From positions 146,169 through 210,168 of the forward strand of contig JAFLBR010000008.1 of NCBI GenBank assembly GCA_017303795.1: a DNA stretch of 64,000 nt, given 5' to 3'. This DNA is from Cytophagales bacterium (lineage in GTDB: Bacteria; Bacteroidota; Bacteroidia; Cytophagales; Cyclobacteriaceae). Below the pieces are notes generated by a model. That model searched no databases. It was not told the origin of the DNA and worked only from the letters and a program-made list of their open reading frames with translations. Shown here in pieces: positions 42,041 to 50,343 of the stretch; position 1 is the stretch's first letter; each line of letters begins with the position of its first letter. A program made the translations under genes and the position numbers.

Positions 42041-43267
42041 ATGAAAAAATTTTTAGTTCTGACTTTGCTCGCGGTAAGCTTTTACGCCACCGCGCAGGAA
42101 AAGCCATACGTTATTCTCGTTTCATTCGATGGCTTTCGCCACGATTATGTTGCCAAATACAATCCCCCAAATTTCAAAAAATTTATAGCGAAGGGTGCGC
42201 AAGCCGAAGCCATCATTCCATCTTTCCCCAGTAAAACATTTCCCAATCATTATGCTATCGTTACCGGAATGAATCCCGGCAATCATGGTCTGGTGGATAA
42301 TTCGTTTTACGATCGTGCCACTAATGAGTTTTATGGTATGCGCAAAAAAGACCTGGTGGCCGATCCTCAATATTATGGCGGTGTGCCGCTGTGGGAGCTG
42401 GCCAAAAAGAATAATATGAAGTCGGCTTCGTTTTTTTGGGTTGGTTCTGAACTGAACGATGAACAACGCAGGCCCGATTATTATTTTCCGTTTGATGATA
42501 CCGTTGATCCGCGCAAGCGTGTGCAACAGGTTTTGGATTGGTTAAAACTTCCGGCAACAGAAAGGCCGCACATGATCACCCTTTATTTTTCTTTTCCCGA
42601 TCACGAAGGGCACGACTTTGGTCCGAATGCACTTGAAACGCAACAGGCCGTTTTACGAGCCGATAGTTTGCTGGGCGAATTAATGGCCGGAGTAAAGGCA
42701 ACACGCTTGCCGGTAAATGTGGTTGTAGTTTCCGATCACGGTATGAAAGAGCTGCCGGTAGAAGAGCAGACTTTTATTTTTGTTGATGAACTTATCAATA
42801 GGAAAGACCGAAGTATTAAACTGGTAAATGGCGGCACACAGACGCATTTGTATTTTGATTCGGAGCACAAAAAGGATTCTGTATTTACTTTACTCAAGAA
42901 GCAGGAAAAAAATTTCACGGTTTTAAAAAAAGAAGATTATCCTGCACAATGGCATTATACACATGCACGCGTGGGCGATGTAATGATTGTGGCGCAACCT
43001 GGTTTTTATATTCGGGAAGGAACGCGCGAACGTTTTTTAAGTCAGGCAAAGTTGGGAAACAAAATGGGTGTGCACGGCTACGACCCGGCCACCGAGCGCG
43101 ACATGTATGGAATTTTTTATGCGCAAGGTCCGAATATAAAGAAGGGTGCAAAGGTGGCTGCCTTTCAAAACATTCATGTGTATCCGCTCATAGCTAAAAT
43201 ACTCGGGTTGCCTTTGCCGGTGGTAGATGGTAAGGAAGAAGTGTTGATGGGGATTTATAGGAGGTAA
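42041..43267 (+). CDS. Ectonucleotide pyrophosphatase/phosphodiesterase
   Basis: A 408-residue exported enzyme of the alkaline-phosphatase superfamily. ATG 42041 starts the signal peptide (MKKFLVLTLLAVSFYATA, cleavage after AQ). The nucleophile is the Thr in SKTFPNHYAIVTGMNPGNHG; metal residues include the Asp of VSFDGFRHDYV, FPDHEGHDFGP, VVSDHGM and the late KMGVHGYDP. This is the order of NPP family enzymes, which cleave nucleotide pyrophosphates or phosphodiesters in the periplasm. It converges with the VapC gene, one base between stops. Confidence 0.9.
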   Translation: MKKFLVLTLLAVSFYATAQEKPYVILVSFDGFRHDYVAKYNPPNFKKFIAKGAQAEAIIPSFPSKTFPNHYAIVTGMNPGNHGLVDNSFYDRATNEFYGMRKKDLVADPQYYGGVPLWELAKKNNMKSASFFWVGSELNDEQRRPDYYFPFDDTVDPRKRVQQVLDWLKLPATERPHMITLYFSFPDHEGHDFGPNALETQQAVLRADSLLGELMAGVKATRLPVNVVVVSDHGMKELPVEEQTFIFVDELINRKDRSIKLVNGGTQTHLYFDSEHKKDSVFTLLKKQEKNFTVLKKEDYPAQWHYTHARVGDVMIVAQPGFYIREGTRERFLSQAKLGNKMGVHGYDPATERDMYGIFYAQGPNIKKGAKVAAFQNIHVYPLIAKILGLPLPVVDGKEEVLMGIYRR

Positions 43268-43268
43268 C

Positions 43269-43661
43269 TCACCAGGCAATAACGCTGATGATTGGTATCT
43301 GCGAAAAGTGATTATCTCGTGTTACAATCTTCATATTATGCTGTGCTGCAATTGCTGCAATCCAGATGTCGTTCTCTGGTATCGGAGTTCCCTTTATTTT
43401 TAGAATGCTTTTAATGATCGCATAATTTTTAGCTGTGTTCACATCACAATCTACAACCGGTATTGATCTGGTGAACTCATCAATTTTGTTTCTGTTTATT
43501 TCCTTCTTGGATGATAACTCGGCTCCATAAAAGAGTTCGCCAACTACTGTAATGGGTACCTTGAGGATTGCTGATGTATTTTTAATGCTTTCAACAATGC
43601 GGGTGTCATCGTTAAGAAGACCGATCACAATGTTGGTATCCAGAAGATAACTACCACTCAT
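43269..43661 (-). CDS. vapC: VapC-type PIN-domain toxin
   Basis: A 130-residue PIN-domain ribonuclease. Acidic residues are in place: LLDTNIVIGLL (first Asp), VGELFYGAE (Glu), the Asp of PENDIWIAAIA and the final TRDNHF. ATG 43661 is the second ATG; it overlaps the antitoxin stop by 11 bases. VapC enzymes usually cut tRNA or rRNA and are held by VapB. The gene converges with the phosphodiesterase gene. Confidence 0.88.
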   Translation of the reverse strand: MSGSYLLDTNIVIGLLNDDTRIVESIKNTSAILKVPITVVGELFYGAELSSKKEINRNKIDEFTRSIPVVDCDVNTAKNYAIIKSILKIKGTPIPENDIWIAAIAAQHNMKIVTRDNHFSQIPIISVIAW

Positions 43662-43866
43662 TATGATCAATTTTTTCGCAGCCTTCTTCTATTGCCTGTT
43701 GCATCTCCTTTGCGGAGTTGGAATCAATTATTCCGGCAAATGACAGCAAATCAGCAGGGCTATTCACCTTTAAAAGTGATTTAATATAAGCCAATGCTTC
43801 CTCTTGTTGCTGTTTAGTTAACAGCTCAAGGCTTTTAAGAATTTCGTTTTCGAAAGCTTTAGACAT
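43651..43866 (-). CDS. Antitoxin of the VapBC-type module
   Basis: A 71-residue helical protein ahead of the PIN toxin, overlapping its start. It begins MSKAFENEILKSLELLTKQQ and ends in an acidic helix (KEMQQAIEEGCEKIDHNEW), the likely toxin-binding end. The N-terminal part resembles DUF-type antitoxins rather than an AbrB-type VapB. A TATATTTG box lies 6 bases before the ATG (43879-43872 on the minus strand), leaving almost no leader. Confidence 0.75.
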   Translation of the reverse strand: MSKAFENEILKSLELLTKQQQEEALAYIKSLLKVNSPADLLSFAGIIDSNSAKEMQQAIEEGCEKIDHNEW

Positions 43867-44023
43867 TTGTTCAAATATACAAAATCATAACGATCTAAAT
43901 CTGCAAGAAATGCTGACAGGTTGATCCAACTTTACGCGCCTCAAATCCTGAGCGATCAACTTTATGAATCTTCGTTCGAAGCTTGGTTGTTTCATAAAAT
44001 GACTCCCAAATTAAAACTCACAG

Positions 44024-44068
44024 AGCGAAGGATCCCCAGATGTTGAAACTGAAATAAGATCCTTCGCT
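44024..44068. repeat. Perfect 11-base inverted repeat with long loop
   Basis: AGCGAAGGATC and GATCCTTCGCT flank a 23-base loop in the 291-base gap between the VapB-like gene and the membrane-protein gene. A T run follows on the plus strand. Nothing else is seen in the gap. Confidence 0.5.
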
Positions 44069-44157
44069 GTGTTTCATTTTTTTAAAACAGAATAATTATT
44101 CTGGTTTTGAATTTAGCTCTTAGTAGGTGATTCGCTCAGGATAGCGCATAAGTGTGG

Positions 44158-44637
44158 TTATTTTGATTTAAGACTCTTTTCACTTACAATCTCCAGTTTT
44201 ATCTCGTTTGACCATTTGGTTGTAATAACTACATAAAGCAACAATTCTTTACCCTGATCTGTCTTAACACAGATCATTCTTTCGTTGCAGGCTTTGTGCC
44301 CGAAACTTTGTATAGGCATACCGTTAATTGTAATTGTTGGACTAAAATCAAGACTACTCAAAATTTCTATTAAGCTTAATGGCCTTTCACTTACAAAAGT
44401 ATATCCTTTATCATTGAGTTTTTTCTCAATTAATGGTTTGAATACTTTGCCTCTTTGATAATTCCCAATTAGTATCCATGCCAATACGACTCCTCCAACC
44501 ATTTCAAATATTATAAAAATATTGATGGACTCTTCTGGAAGAATCCCGGTTTCCATAAGCGAAATAGTTCCCAAGATTATTGGGAGTATACCAAGAATAA
44601 GCCCTACTTGTATAAGTACAACTCTTTTCTCAAACAT
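44158..44637 (-). CDS. Membrane protein of unknown function
   Basis: A 159-residue protein with two N-terminal TM segments (VVLIQVGLILGILPIILG, about residues 5-25, and IFIIFEMVGGVVLAWILIG, about 40-59) and a soluble C-terminal domain with FVSERPLSLIEILSSLDFSP, then MICVKTDQGKELLLYVVITT. The C-terminal part is probably cytoplasmic. I do not recognise the family. It lies 43 bases downstream of the trehalase gene, same strand. Confidence 0.6.
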   Translation of the reverse strand: MFEKRVVLIQVGLILGILPIILGTISLMETGILPEESINIFIIFEMVGGVVLAWILIGNYQRGKVFKPLIEKKLNDKGYTFVSERPLSLIEILSSLDFSPTITINGMPIQSFGHKACNERMICVKTDQGKELLLYVVITTKWSNEIKLEIVSEKSLKSK

Positions 44638-44680
44638 GTTTCGATGTTAAACAAACACAATAACAAATAAAGCAAACCTA

Positions 44681-46174
44681 TCACCATTGCTGCATCCCCA
44701 AATAAACTCCATTCGTCCAGCCAAAGCCATCTTGATTGGGATATTCGCCACCACCACCTTCGGCTTTGTTGCTCCATACGTTATACTTCTCGGTCATCTT
44801 TCCGGTTTCGGCATAAATACGGTTGTTGGTGGTGAGCCAACGTGTTTTAATTTCATTAGCCAATTCTTCAAAACCATAATTCAATAAACCTTTATAGGCA
44901 ATCCATTGCAATGGCGCCCAACCATTGGGTGCATCCCACTGCTGGCCGCTATTAAAAGTAGTAGTGGTTAGTCCGCCCGCTTTTAAAAACAGTGTTTGTA
45001 ATTTTTGTTCTACTGCAATGGCTTGCTCGGGTGAAGCAACTTCAAAGAATAGCGGGAAAGCAGCGGCCAATGTATAAGCTTGCTTTTGTTGCTGTGAAAC
45101 AAAATCATAATCAAAGAAAAATTCACGCTCCGTACTCCAACAGAATTTTCGAATAGCCGCTTTGCGTTTATTCGCCAATTGAATGTAATGTGCTACCTGG
45201 GTTTGATTACCACTTTCCTGATGTGCTTCAGCCAAAGTTTTTTCAAGATGATAGAATAAACAATTCAAATCAACCGGAATAATTTCGGTAGTGTGAATAG
45301 TCGAGAACATGTTCTTATCTTTAAACCAACGACTGCTAAAATCCCAACCCGACTCAGCAGCTGCACGCAAATGACGGTATAATGTTTCTGGTTTTTGTAC
45401 GGTATGTCGCGCGAGTTCTACATCTTCTTTGTATGATTCCGGTCGCGGTGTATCATGTTCATCCCAATAGCGGTTTAAGATGCTGCCATCGGGCAACCGC
45501 ACTACACGATGCAGGGCCGGAGTGTTTTCAGTTACTTCAGTCGCGCCCCGCATCCAGAATGCATATTCTTTTTCCAGTTGCGAAATGTATTTGCTGAGCG
45601 TGTTCTTTTTCAGTTCGCCCAAAAGTTTTACCATCAACGAAAAGAAAGGTGGCTGCGAGCGACCGAGATAATACGTACGGTTTCCGTTGGGTATATAACC
45701 AATCGTGTTGATGAGATACGCAAAGTTATTAACCATGTGCTGGATAAGATCGGTGCGCCCGGAAACTTTCAAACCAAGCATGGTAAAGTAACTATCCCAA
45801 TAATAAATCTCGCGAAAGCGACCACCGGGCACAATGTAAGGATGCGGCAAAGGAATAATGGAACCCGCAGCCTGATCGGGTTGGCGGGTTAACACATTCC
45901 ATAATTCAGTAATATGTTCGCTGGCCGAGTGGCTGGCATCGCTTTGATAGTTTGTGGTGGTTGTTTCTGGCAACGAAAAATTTTGCAGCACAAATTTTTT
46001 CAAATCGAAGTTGGCAACGTCTTTTTGTTTTTCGTAGTCGCTGGCAATTTCAGCTAAGCTGCGTTTGGGCAAACAATCCGGGAACGTTTTGCCATCATCG
46101 AAGATGTTTTGAAGTTGTACGGCTTCTAGTAGTTGTAGACAAGTATGTGGTGATGTGGCAAGCTGAACTGGCAT
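44681..46174 (-). CDS. treF: Trehalase (GH37), cytoplasmic type
   Basis: A 497-residue enzyme cutting trehalose to two glucose units. It has both trehalase signatures: PGGRFREIYYWDSYFTMLGL at about 116-135 and QQWDAPNGWAPLQWIA near the C-terminus. There is no signal peptide, so it probably acts in the cytoplasm (TreF-like) rather than the periplasm (TreA). Its ATG lies only 3 bases after the stop of a ParE-type toxin gene on the same strand. The membrane-protein gene follows it. The nearby MFS transporter (46738-48000) could bring in sugar, but this is inference. Confidence 0.92.
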   Translation of the reverse strand: MPVQLATSPHTCLQLLEAVQLQNIFDDGKTFPDCLPKRSLAEIASDYEKQKDVANFDLKKFVLQNFSLPETTTTNYQSDASHSASEHITELWNVLTRQPDQAAGSIIPLPHPYIVPGGRFREIYYWDSYFTMLGLKVSGRTDLIQHMVNNFAYLINTIGYIPNGNRTYYLGRSQPPFFSLMVKLLGELKKNTLSKYISQLEKEYAFWMRGATEVTENTPALHRVVRLPDGSILNRYWDEHDTPRPESYKEDVELARHTVQKPETLYRHLRAAAESGWDFSSRWFKDKNMFSTIHTTEIIPVDLNCLFYHLEKTLAEAHQESGNQTQVAHYIQLANKRKAAIRKFCWSTEREFFFDYDFVSQQQKQAYTLAAAFPLFFEVASPEQAIAVEQKLQTLFLKAGGLTTTTFNSGQQWDAPNGWAPLQWIAYKGLLNYGFEELANEIKTRWLTTNNRIYAETGKMTEKYNVWSNKAEGGGGEYPNQDGFGWTNGVYLGMQQW

Positions 46175-46177
46175 GAT

Positions 46178-46471
46178 TTATAATTTCAAGGTTTTAGGAT
46201 CCTGACGACTATCCCATATTCGAAGTATCAGAATTTTATCCGGAGTAACTTGATAGAGAATCTTAAACGATCTAACAACCTTAATTCGTACTCCGTCAAT
46301 ATTTGTTCTTGTGCCTATATGTGGAAATTTTGCTAACAATTGGGCACTCTCGGTGAAAAGTAATTCGAGTTTCTCGCTAAAAGTAGTTGACTGATTGTGT
46401 GTAAACCAAAAGTGATAAATATAAAGTCGATCTCTTACAGATTTCTCTGTCCAGATTACTTCTTTAACCAT
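46178..46471 (-). CDS. ParE/RelE-type toxin
   Basis: A 97-residue toxin: MVKEVIWTEKSVRDRLYIYH is the N-terminal helix region, followed by LELLFTESAQLLAKFPHIGT, then RSFKILYQVTPDKILILRIW and DSRQDPKTLK. The final D-S-R-Q-D-P motif is shared with the module at 28080-28370, but the middle is diverged. It overlaps the antitoxin by 16 bases. The trehalase gene begins 3 bases after its stop. Confidence 0.85.
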   Translation of the reverse strand: MVKEVIWTEKSVRDRLYIYHFWFTHNQSTTFSEKLELLFTESAQLLAKFPHIGTRTNIDGVRIKVVRSFKILYQVTPDKILILRIWDSRQDPKTLKL

Positions 46472-46692
46472 TCCCTTAAAATTTCATTTGCTTTTTCAGA
46501 TGAATAAGTCTTTCCTTCCCGAACGTCATTCAGTCCTTCTTCCACCATTGATTTTTCGTATTCTGTCAATACGTACACTTTGTTAAGATCAACTTCAGCC
46601 TGAATAAGATTGTAGATTTCGGTCAGCAAATTTTCATCCTGTGATTGCTGCACATGGCTAATAATCTTTGATTTCAATTCTGGCGCTGACAT
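46456..46692 (-). CDS. Antitoxin of a ParE-type module (MSAPELKS family)
   Basis: A 78-residue helical protein starting MSAPELKSKIISHVQQSQDE with LLTEIYNLIQ. Its N-terminus is nearly the same as the antitoxin at 28367-28591, and then both differ. The C-terminal part (YEKSMVEEGLNDVREGKTYS, ANEILREWLKK) resembles addiction-module antitoxins that wrap the toxin. It overlaps the toxin gene by 16 bases. No promoter box was found upstream. Confidence 0.75.
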   Translation of the reverse strand: MSAPELKSKIISHVQQSQDENLLTEIYNLIQAEVDLNKVYVLTEYEKSMVEEGLNDVREGKTYSSEKANEILREWLKK

Positions 46693-46737
46693 ATCGTGGG
46701 TATTTAAAATCTAATATCTGATTTCTTTATTACAAAA

Positions 46738-48000
46738 TCAATGACCTCCTGTTGTTGTGAACTCAATCACCGCCTCCGACTTTTTCTGCAACCGGTTAAA
46801 GAAGAACAAACAAATGGCAAGTACCGCTATGGGCACCAACGAAAAATAGAAAGCCGTTTCGCCACCGTAAGCTTCAAAAATATTTCCGGTAATAATAGAA
46901 CCGGTTGTTCCGCCCAGCGCAGAAAAAATTACAATCAATCCCGACATAGGACCGTGCTGCCGGGCCGGGAGTGTACTTAAGATTACCGAATTGATAGCCG
47001 GATAAATAGGTGCGATAAACAATCCGATTAATGGAAACACAAATGCGCCCAACGGTGCGGTGCTCCAACCGGTTACTACTGCTCCTTTACTACTTTGTGC
47101 CAATGGAATGGCAACCAGTACCAATACCGTAGCGGCAAGCAGACAAATCATCAACACAGCAAACCATTGTATTTTTCGTAAGGCAATACCAGCCGTAAAC
47201 CGACCCAAGGCAGTAGAAGCTGCAAGAATACTGGCCATCTGAATGCTTAGTGTAGTGGGCAGATTTAAAACTTTGCTGTTGAATGTGGGCAACCAACTCA
47301 TAATACTTTGTTCAATCAACACATACGTAAACGCACTGATGATGAAGACCAACACCAACGGTTTGATGGCCAACTTGATCATGTCGGCAAATTCCTTTAC
47401 AAAAGGTTTGGCTTCAGCCGATTGAACAGAGGACTCATCTAACGTAGTAAGTAACAATAATACAAATGCTACAGCCGAAATAACGGCCAGCAAATAATAA
47501 ACTTTTAACCATGCATCGGATTGTGTTATTGATTCGTCAACAAATGCACTGAAAATGAAGTAGCCGGTGAGAATACCAATCATAAAAAATGATTCGATGA
47601 AGTTCATCAGACTTGCATGTTCTTTTTTGTTTTCGGTAACAATACCCAGTGTAGCGTAAACCGAAACTTTGATTAGTGCAAATGAAATTCCCACCACGGC
47701 AAACAAAACTTTAGTCATGGCAAAACTGGGGAGCGAGGGCATAGCCAGGCAAGCCAATGTAACAAGGGCCAGAGCAAGCAACATCGCATTTTTATACCCG
47801 ATGCGCGTAATGTAGCTGGCCACCAGAAACGAAACCGCAGCAATACTCAGATCTTTAAAAGCCTCCAGCACACTTGCAGCTGATTCGGTTACGCCATAAT
47901 TACTTTGCACTTGCAGAATTACGGTGCCCACACTGTTCAACAGAATGGCAAATACAAAATAGTTGAGAAAAAGTGAGAGCTTGATTTTCCAGTGCGGCAT
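46738..48000 (-). CDS. MFS transporter
   Basis: A 420-residue inner-membrane protein with about twelve hydrophobic helices and the usual two-lobe arrangement around a polar loop near residues 195-205 (ESSVQSAEAKPFVKEF). Helix ends show R-G-Y- and G-x-x-x-G patterns of the major facilitator superfamily, and the layout resembles the FucP/TsgA branch. The substrate is unknown. It lies 38 bases downstream of the response-regulator gene, same strand, and may share its transcript. Confidence 0.85.
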   Translation of the reverse strand: MPHWKIKLSLFLNYFVFAILLNSVGTVILQVQSNYGVTESAASVLEAFKDLSIAAVSFLVASYITRIGYKNAMLLALALVTLACLAMPSLPSFAMTKVLFAVVGISFALIKVSVYATLGIVTENKKEHASLMNFIESFFMIGILTGYFIFSAFVDESITQSDAWLKVYYLLAVISAVAFVLLLLTTLDESSVQSAEAKPFVKEFADMIKLAIKPLVLVFIISAFTYVLIEQSIMSWLPTFNSKVLNLPTTLSIQMASILAASTALGRFTAGIALRKIQWFAVLMICLLAATVLVLVAIPLAQSSKGAVVTGWSTAPLGAFVFPLIGLFIAPIYPAINSVILSTLPARQHGPMSGLIVIFSALGGTTGSIITGNIFEAYGGETAFYFSLVPIAVLAICLFFFNRLQKKSEAVIEFTTTGGH

Positions 48001-48038
48001 GCGGTAGAGTTTGGTAACTCTAAGCTAATACTTTCGCA

Positions 48039-48728
48039 CTAATTCCCCACCACAAAGTGATAGCCCACTCCTTTAATGGTAATAATCTCGATAGCCGGAT
48101 CTTCCCGCAGGTAATCGCGTAGTTTGGTAATGTATACGTCTAAGTTGCGTGAGTTAAAGAATGAATCATCGCCCCACACGCGCAGCAACATGGTTTTGCG
48201 GTCGATGTTGTTGTTTTGATGTTCTGCTAAAATCTGCAACAGCATAGCCTCGCGGTGCGAAAGTTTTTTGACGGCACCTTTTCTGCGGAGCTCATACCGA
48301 TGCGGAGCAAATTCATATTCACCCAGCAGCACGTTTTCTTTTGGACTTGCAGCAAGTTTTTGCGTGAGTTGCAATAGATTGTTTACACGAACAATCAATT
48401 CTTCCATACTAAAGGGTTTGCGCAGGTAATCATTGCCCCCTACTTCAAATCCTTTCAGTAAATCTTCGGTTTGTGTTTTGGCCGTTACGAATATAATGGG
48501 AATTGCCGCACTGCTTTTGCGAATGTCTTGCGCGATGGCGTAGCCATCTTTATGAGGCAACATGATATCCAACACGCAAATGTCGGGTTTAAACTCATCG
48601 AACACAGAACTCACCAACTTACCATCGGCCACCATGCGCACTTCGAAGTCGCGCACCTCCAGGCTTTCTTTTACAATGCGCCCCAGAAAGGGTTCGTCTT
48701 CTACGTATAGAATTTTGACTTTACTCAT
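48039..48728 (-). CDS. OmpR-family response regulator
   Basis: A 229-residue regulator. The receiver domain (1-120) has VEDEP acid residues, the phosphoacceptor Asp54 (VLDIMLP), the Thr/Lys switch residues in IIFVTAK and YLRKPF (Lys near 104). The C-terminal winged helix (about 130-229) has SHREAMLLQILAEHQNNNID and VYITKLRDYLREDPAIEIIT. OmpR-type regulators bind direct repeats as dimers. It lies 26 bases behind the histidine kinase and is probably cotranscribed with it. Phased TTAACC repeats at 50259-50295 are its most likely site. Confidence 0.92.
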   Translation of the reverse strand: MSKVKILYVEDEPFLGRIVKESLEVRDFEVRMVADGKLVSSVFDEFKPDICVLDIMLPHKDGYAIAQDIRKSSAAIPIIFVTAKTQTEDLLKGFEVGGNDYLRKPFSMEELIVRVNNLLQLTQKLAASPKENVLLGEYEFAPHRYELRRKGAVKKLSHREAMLLQILAEHQNNNIDRKTMLLRVWGDDSFFNSRNLDVYITKLRDYLREDPAIEIITIKGVGYHFVVGN

Positions 48729-48754
48729 TTACTTATTTAAGGACAGCCTCTGGT

Positions 48755-50218
48755 TTAATTCTTCGGCAACCGGATAATAAACTCACTTGCTTTTCCGGGT
48801 TCGCTCTCTACTTCTATACTTCCTTTATGACTTCGGATTACGCTATCTACATAACTTAAACCTAAGCCGTAACCTTTAATATTGTGTACATCGCCAGCAG
48901 GCACGCGAAAGAATTTTTCAAACACTTTCTTTTTGTATTCGGGCGCAATGCCCATGCCGTTGTCTTTAATGCGAAGCGTAATCGTTTCTTTATTCTCTTG
49001 CAAAAGAATAGAAATGCGGGGTTCAGCCGGACTATACTTTAAAGCATTATCCAACAGATTATACACTACACTGGTTAAGTGAGTAGTGCCGCCTATTAAA
49101 TTAAAGTCGTTGCCTTCGGTTCTAAAATCAACGGTTGCTTTTTGTTTATCCAACACCAGTTTCATAGAGCCCAACACCTGACTTACTAATTGTTGCAGAT
49201 CAACTGGCTCGGCATTAAACTCAACACCTTTGTCTTCGAAGATGGCAGTCTTAAGTATTTTATCAGTAAGAATGTTTAACCGATTTAATTCATTTTGTGC
49301 AATGTTCAGGTACTCGGTTGTTAATTCGGGATTGTTTTGTCCTTTAAAATTTTTGATTGCCTCCAGAGCAACACCCACGGTTGTTACGGGAGTTTTTAGC
49401 TCATGCGTAATGTTGTTGATGAAATCATTTTTTAGTTCCATCAACTTTTGCTGTGCGCGGATGTTGCGATACATCACTACAAAGGCAATGGTAGTTAATA
49501 GAGTAAGAAAGACTGAGAATAAAATTTGAGGAGTAATTTGTTTTAATAACAAAGGCCTGAATTCGGATAGAATTACGGAGTAGCGGTTTACCGGATCGAA
49601 CCTTACCCAATCTGAATGAATTGAATTTGAATACACCCGATTGCTAATAGAATCTTCCCATTGCGGTTCGTTCATCCGGAATCTTCCCACCGAAAAGTCT
49701 ATTCGTGGTGGTTTTTGAACTTTACTTTGAACTTTAAAAGACACATTCAGGTCGTTATTTTTTAATGCTTTACTAAAGTGATAATTAATAGAATCCACCG
49801 AAAGCGAATCAGGCGTCATCTGGATCACAAAACTCTTGCCGTTTGAAAATTGTGCCGTACGTAAACGTCCGGCCAACGGCCTGAGAAATTTTCCAATTGT
49901 ATCTTCTTTAATATTTTGAGCATTAATGTAAACGCGAACCTGAGATGATGCTTCGGGTAATTTTTTCCACACGGAATCAACCTCTCTTCGCATAGTAATG
50001 TGATCAATCGATTCCGGTAAAACGGGCGAAATGCTTTGCGTGAACATTGAGTCACGCATGGCAAAAATGGTTGTTCTGAATAATCCATTCGTTTCCCTGC
50101 GCATATCAAAGTAAGCCTTCTCGTACGAGTTGGATAACCAGAACACCTGTAGGGCCAGCAACAAACCTATGCTACTTACAATAAGGAGTAGCGCCAACCG
50201 GTTTTTATTCTTTTTCAC
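48755..50218 (-). CDS. Sensor histidine kinase
   Basis: A 487-residue inner-membrane kinase. The first TM segment is at about 9-27, a periplasmic sensor domain covers about 28-228, and the second TM segment is about 230-250. The HisKA phosphoacceptor is His272 (FINNITHELKTPVTT). ATPase boxes N (LDNALKYSP), G1 (IKDNGMGIAP) and G2 (KGYGLGLSYV) are complete. It is divergent from the GLPGLI gene. A TACTTTTG box lies 5 bases before the ATG (50230-50223), so the mRNA may have next to no leader. Confidence 0.93.
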   Translation of the reverse strand: MKKNKNRLALLLIVSSIGLLLALQVFWLSNSYEKAYFDMRRETNGLFRTTIFAMRDSMFTQSISPVLPESIDHITMRREVDSVWKKLPEASSQVRVYINAQNIKEDTIGKFLRPLAGRLRTAQFSNGKSFVIQMTPDSLSVDSINYHFSKALKNNDLNVSFKVQSKVQKPPRIDFSVGRFRMNEPQWEDSISNRVYSNSIHSDWVRFDPVNRYSVILSEFRPLLLKQITPQILFSVFLTLLTTIAFVVMYRNIRAQQKLMELKNDFINNITHELKTPVTTVGVALEAIKNFKGQNNPELTTEYLNIAQNELNRLNILTDKILKTAIFEDKGVEFNAEPVDLQQLVSQVLGSMKLVLDKQKATVDFRTEGNDFNLIGGTTHLTSVVYNLLDNALKYSPAEPRISILLQENKETITLRIKDNGMGIAPEYKKKVFEKFFRVPAGDVHNIKGYGLGLSYVDSVIRSHKGSIEVESEPGKASEFIIRLPKN

Positions 50219-50258
50219 ATTACAAAAGTACGGTTATAAGCTACGCGCTTGCGGCTTT

Positions 50259-50324
50259 TTAACCTTAATTAACCTTGATTTCAGAACTATTAACCAAACA
50301 TAGCCATCCAAGCCCGTACATTTG
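50259..50324 (+). promoter_or_regulatory. Phased TTAACC repeats and -7 box before the GLPGLI gene
   Basis: TTAACC occurs at 50259-50264, 50269-50274 and 50290-50295, with starts 10 and 21 bases apart, close to one and two turns of the helix. TACATTTG (50317-50324) is a full -7 match 20 bases before ATG 50344; no good -33 box is seen, as expected for a promoter needing an activator. This suits binding of the adjacent OmpR-type regulator. Confidence 0.65.
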
Positions 50325-50343
50325 TTCTGTGTTTAAATTACAA

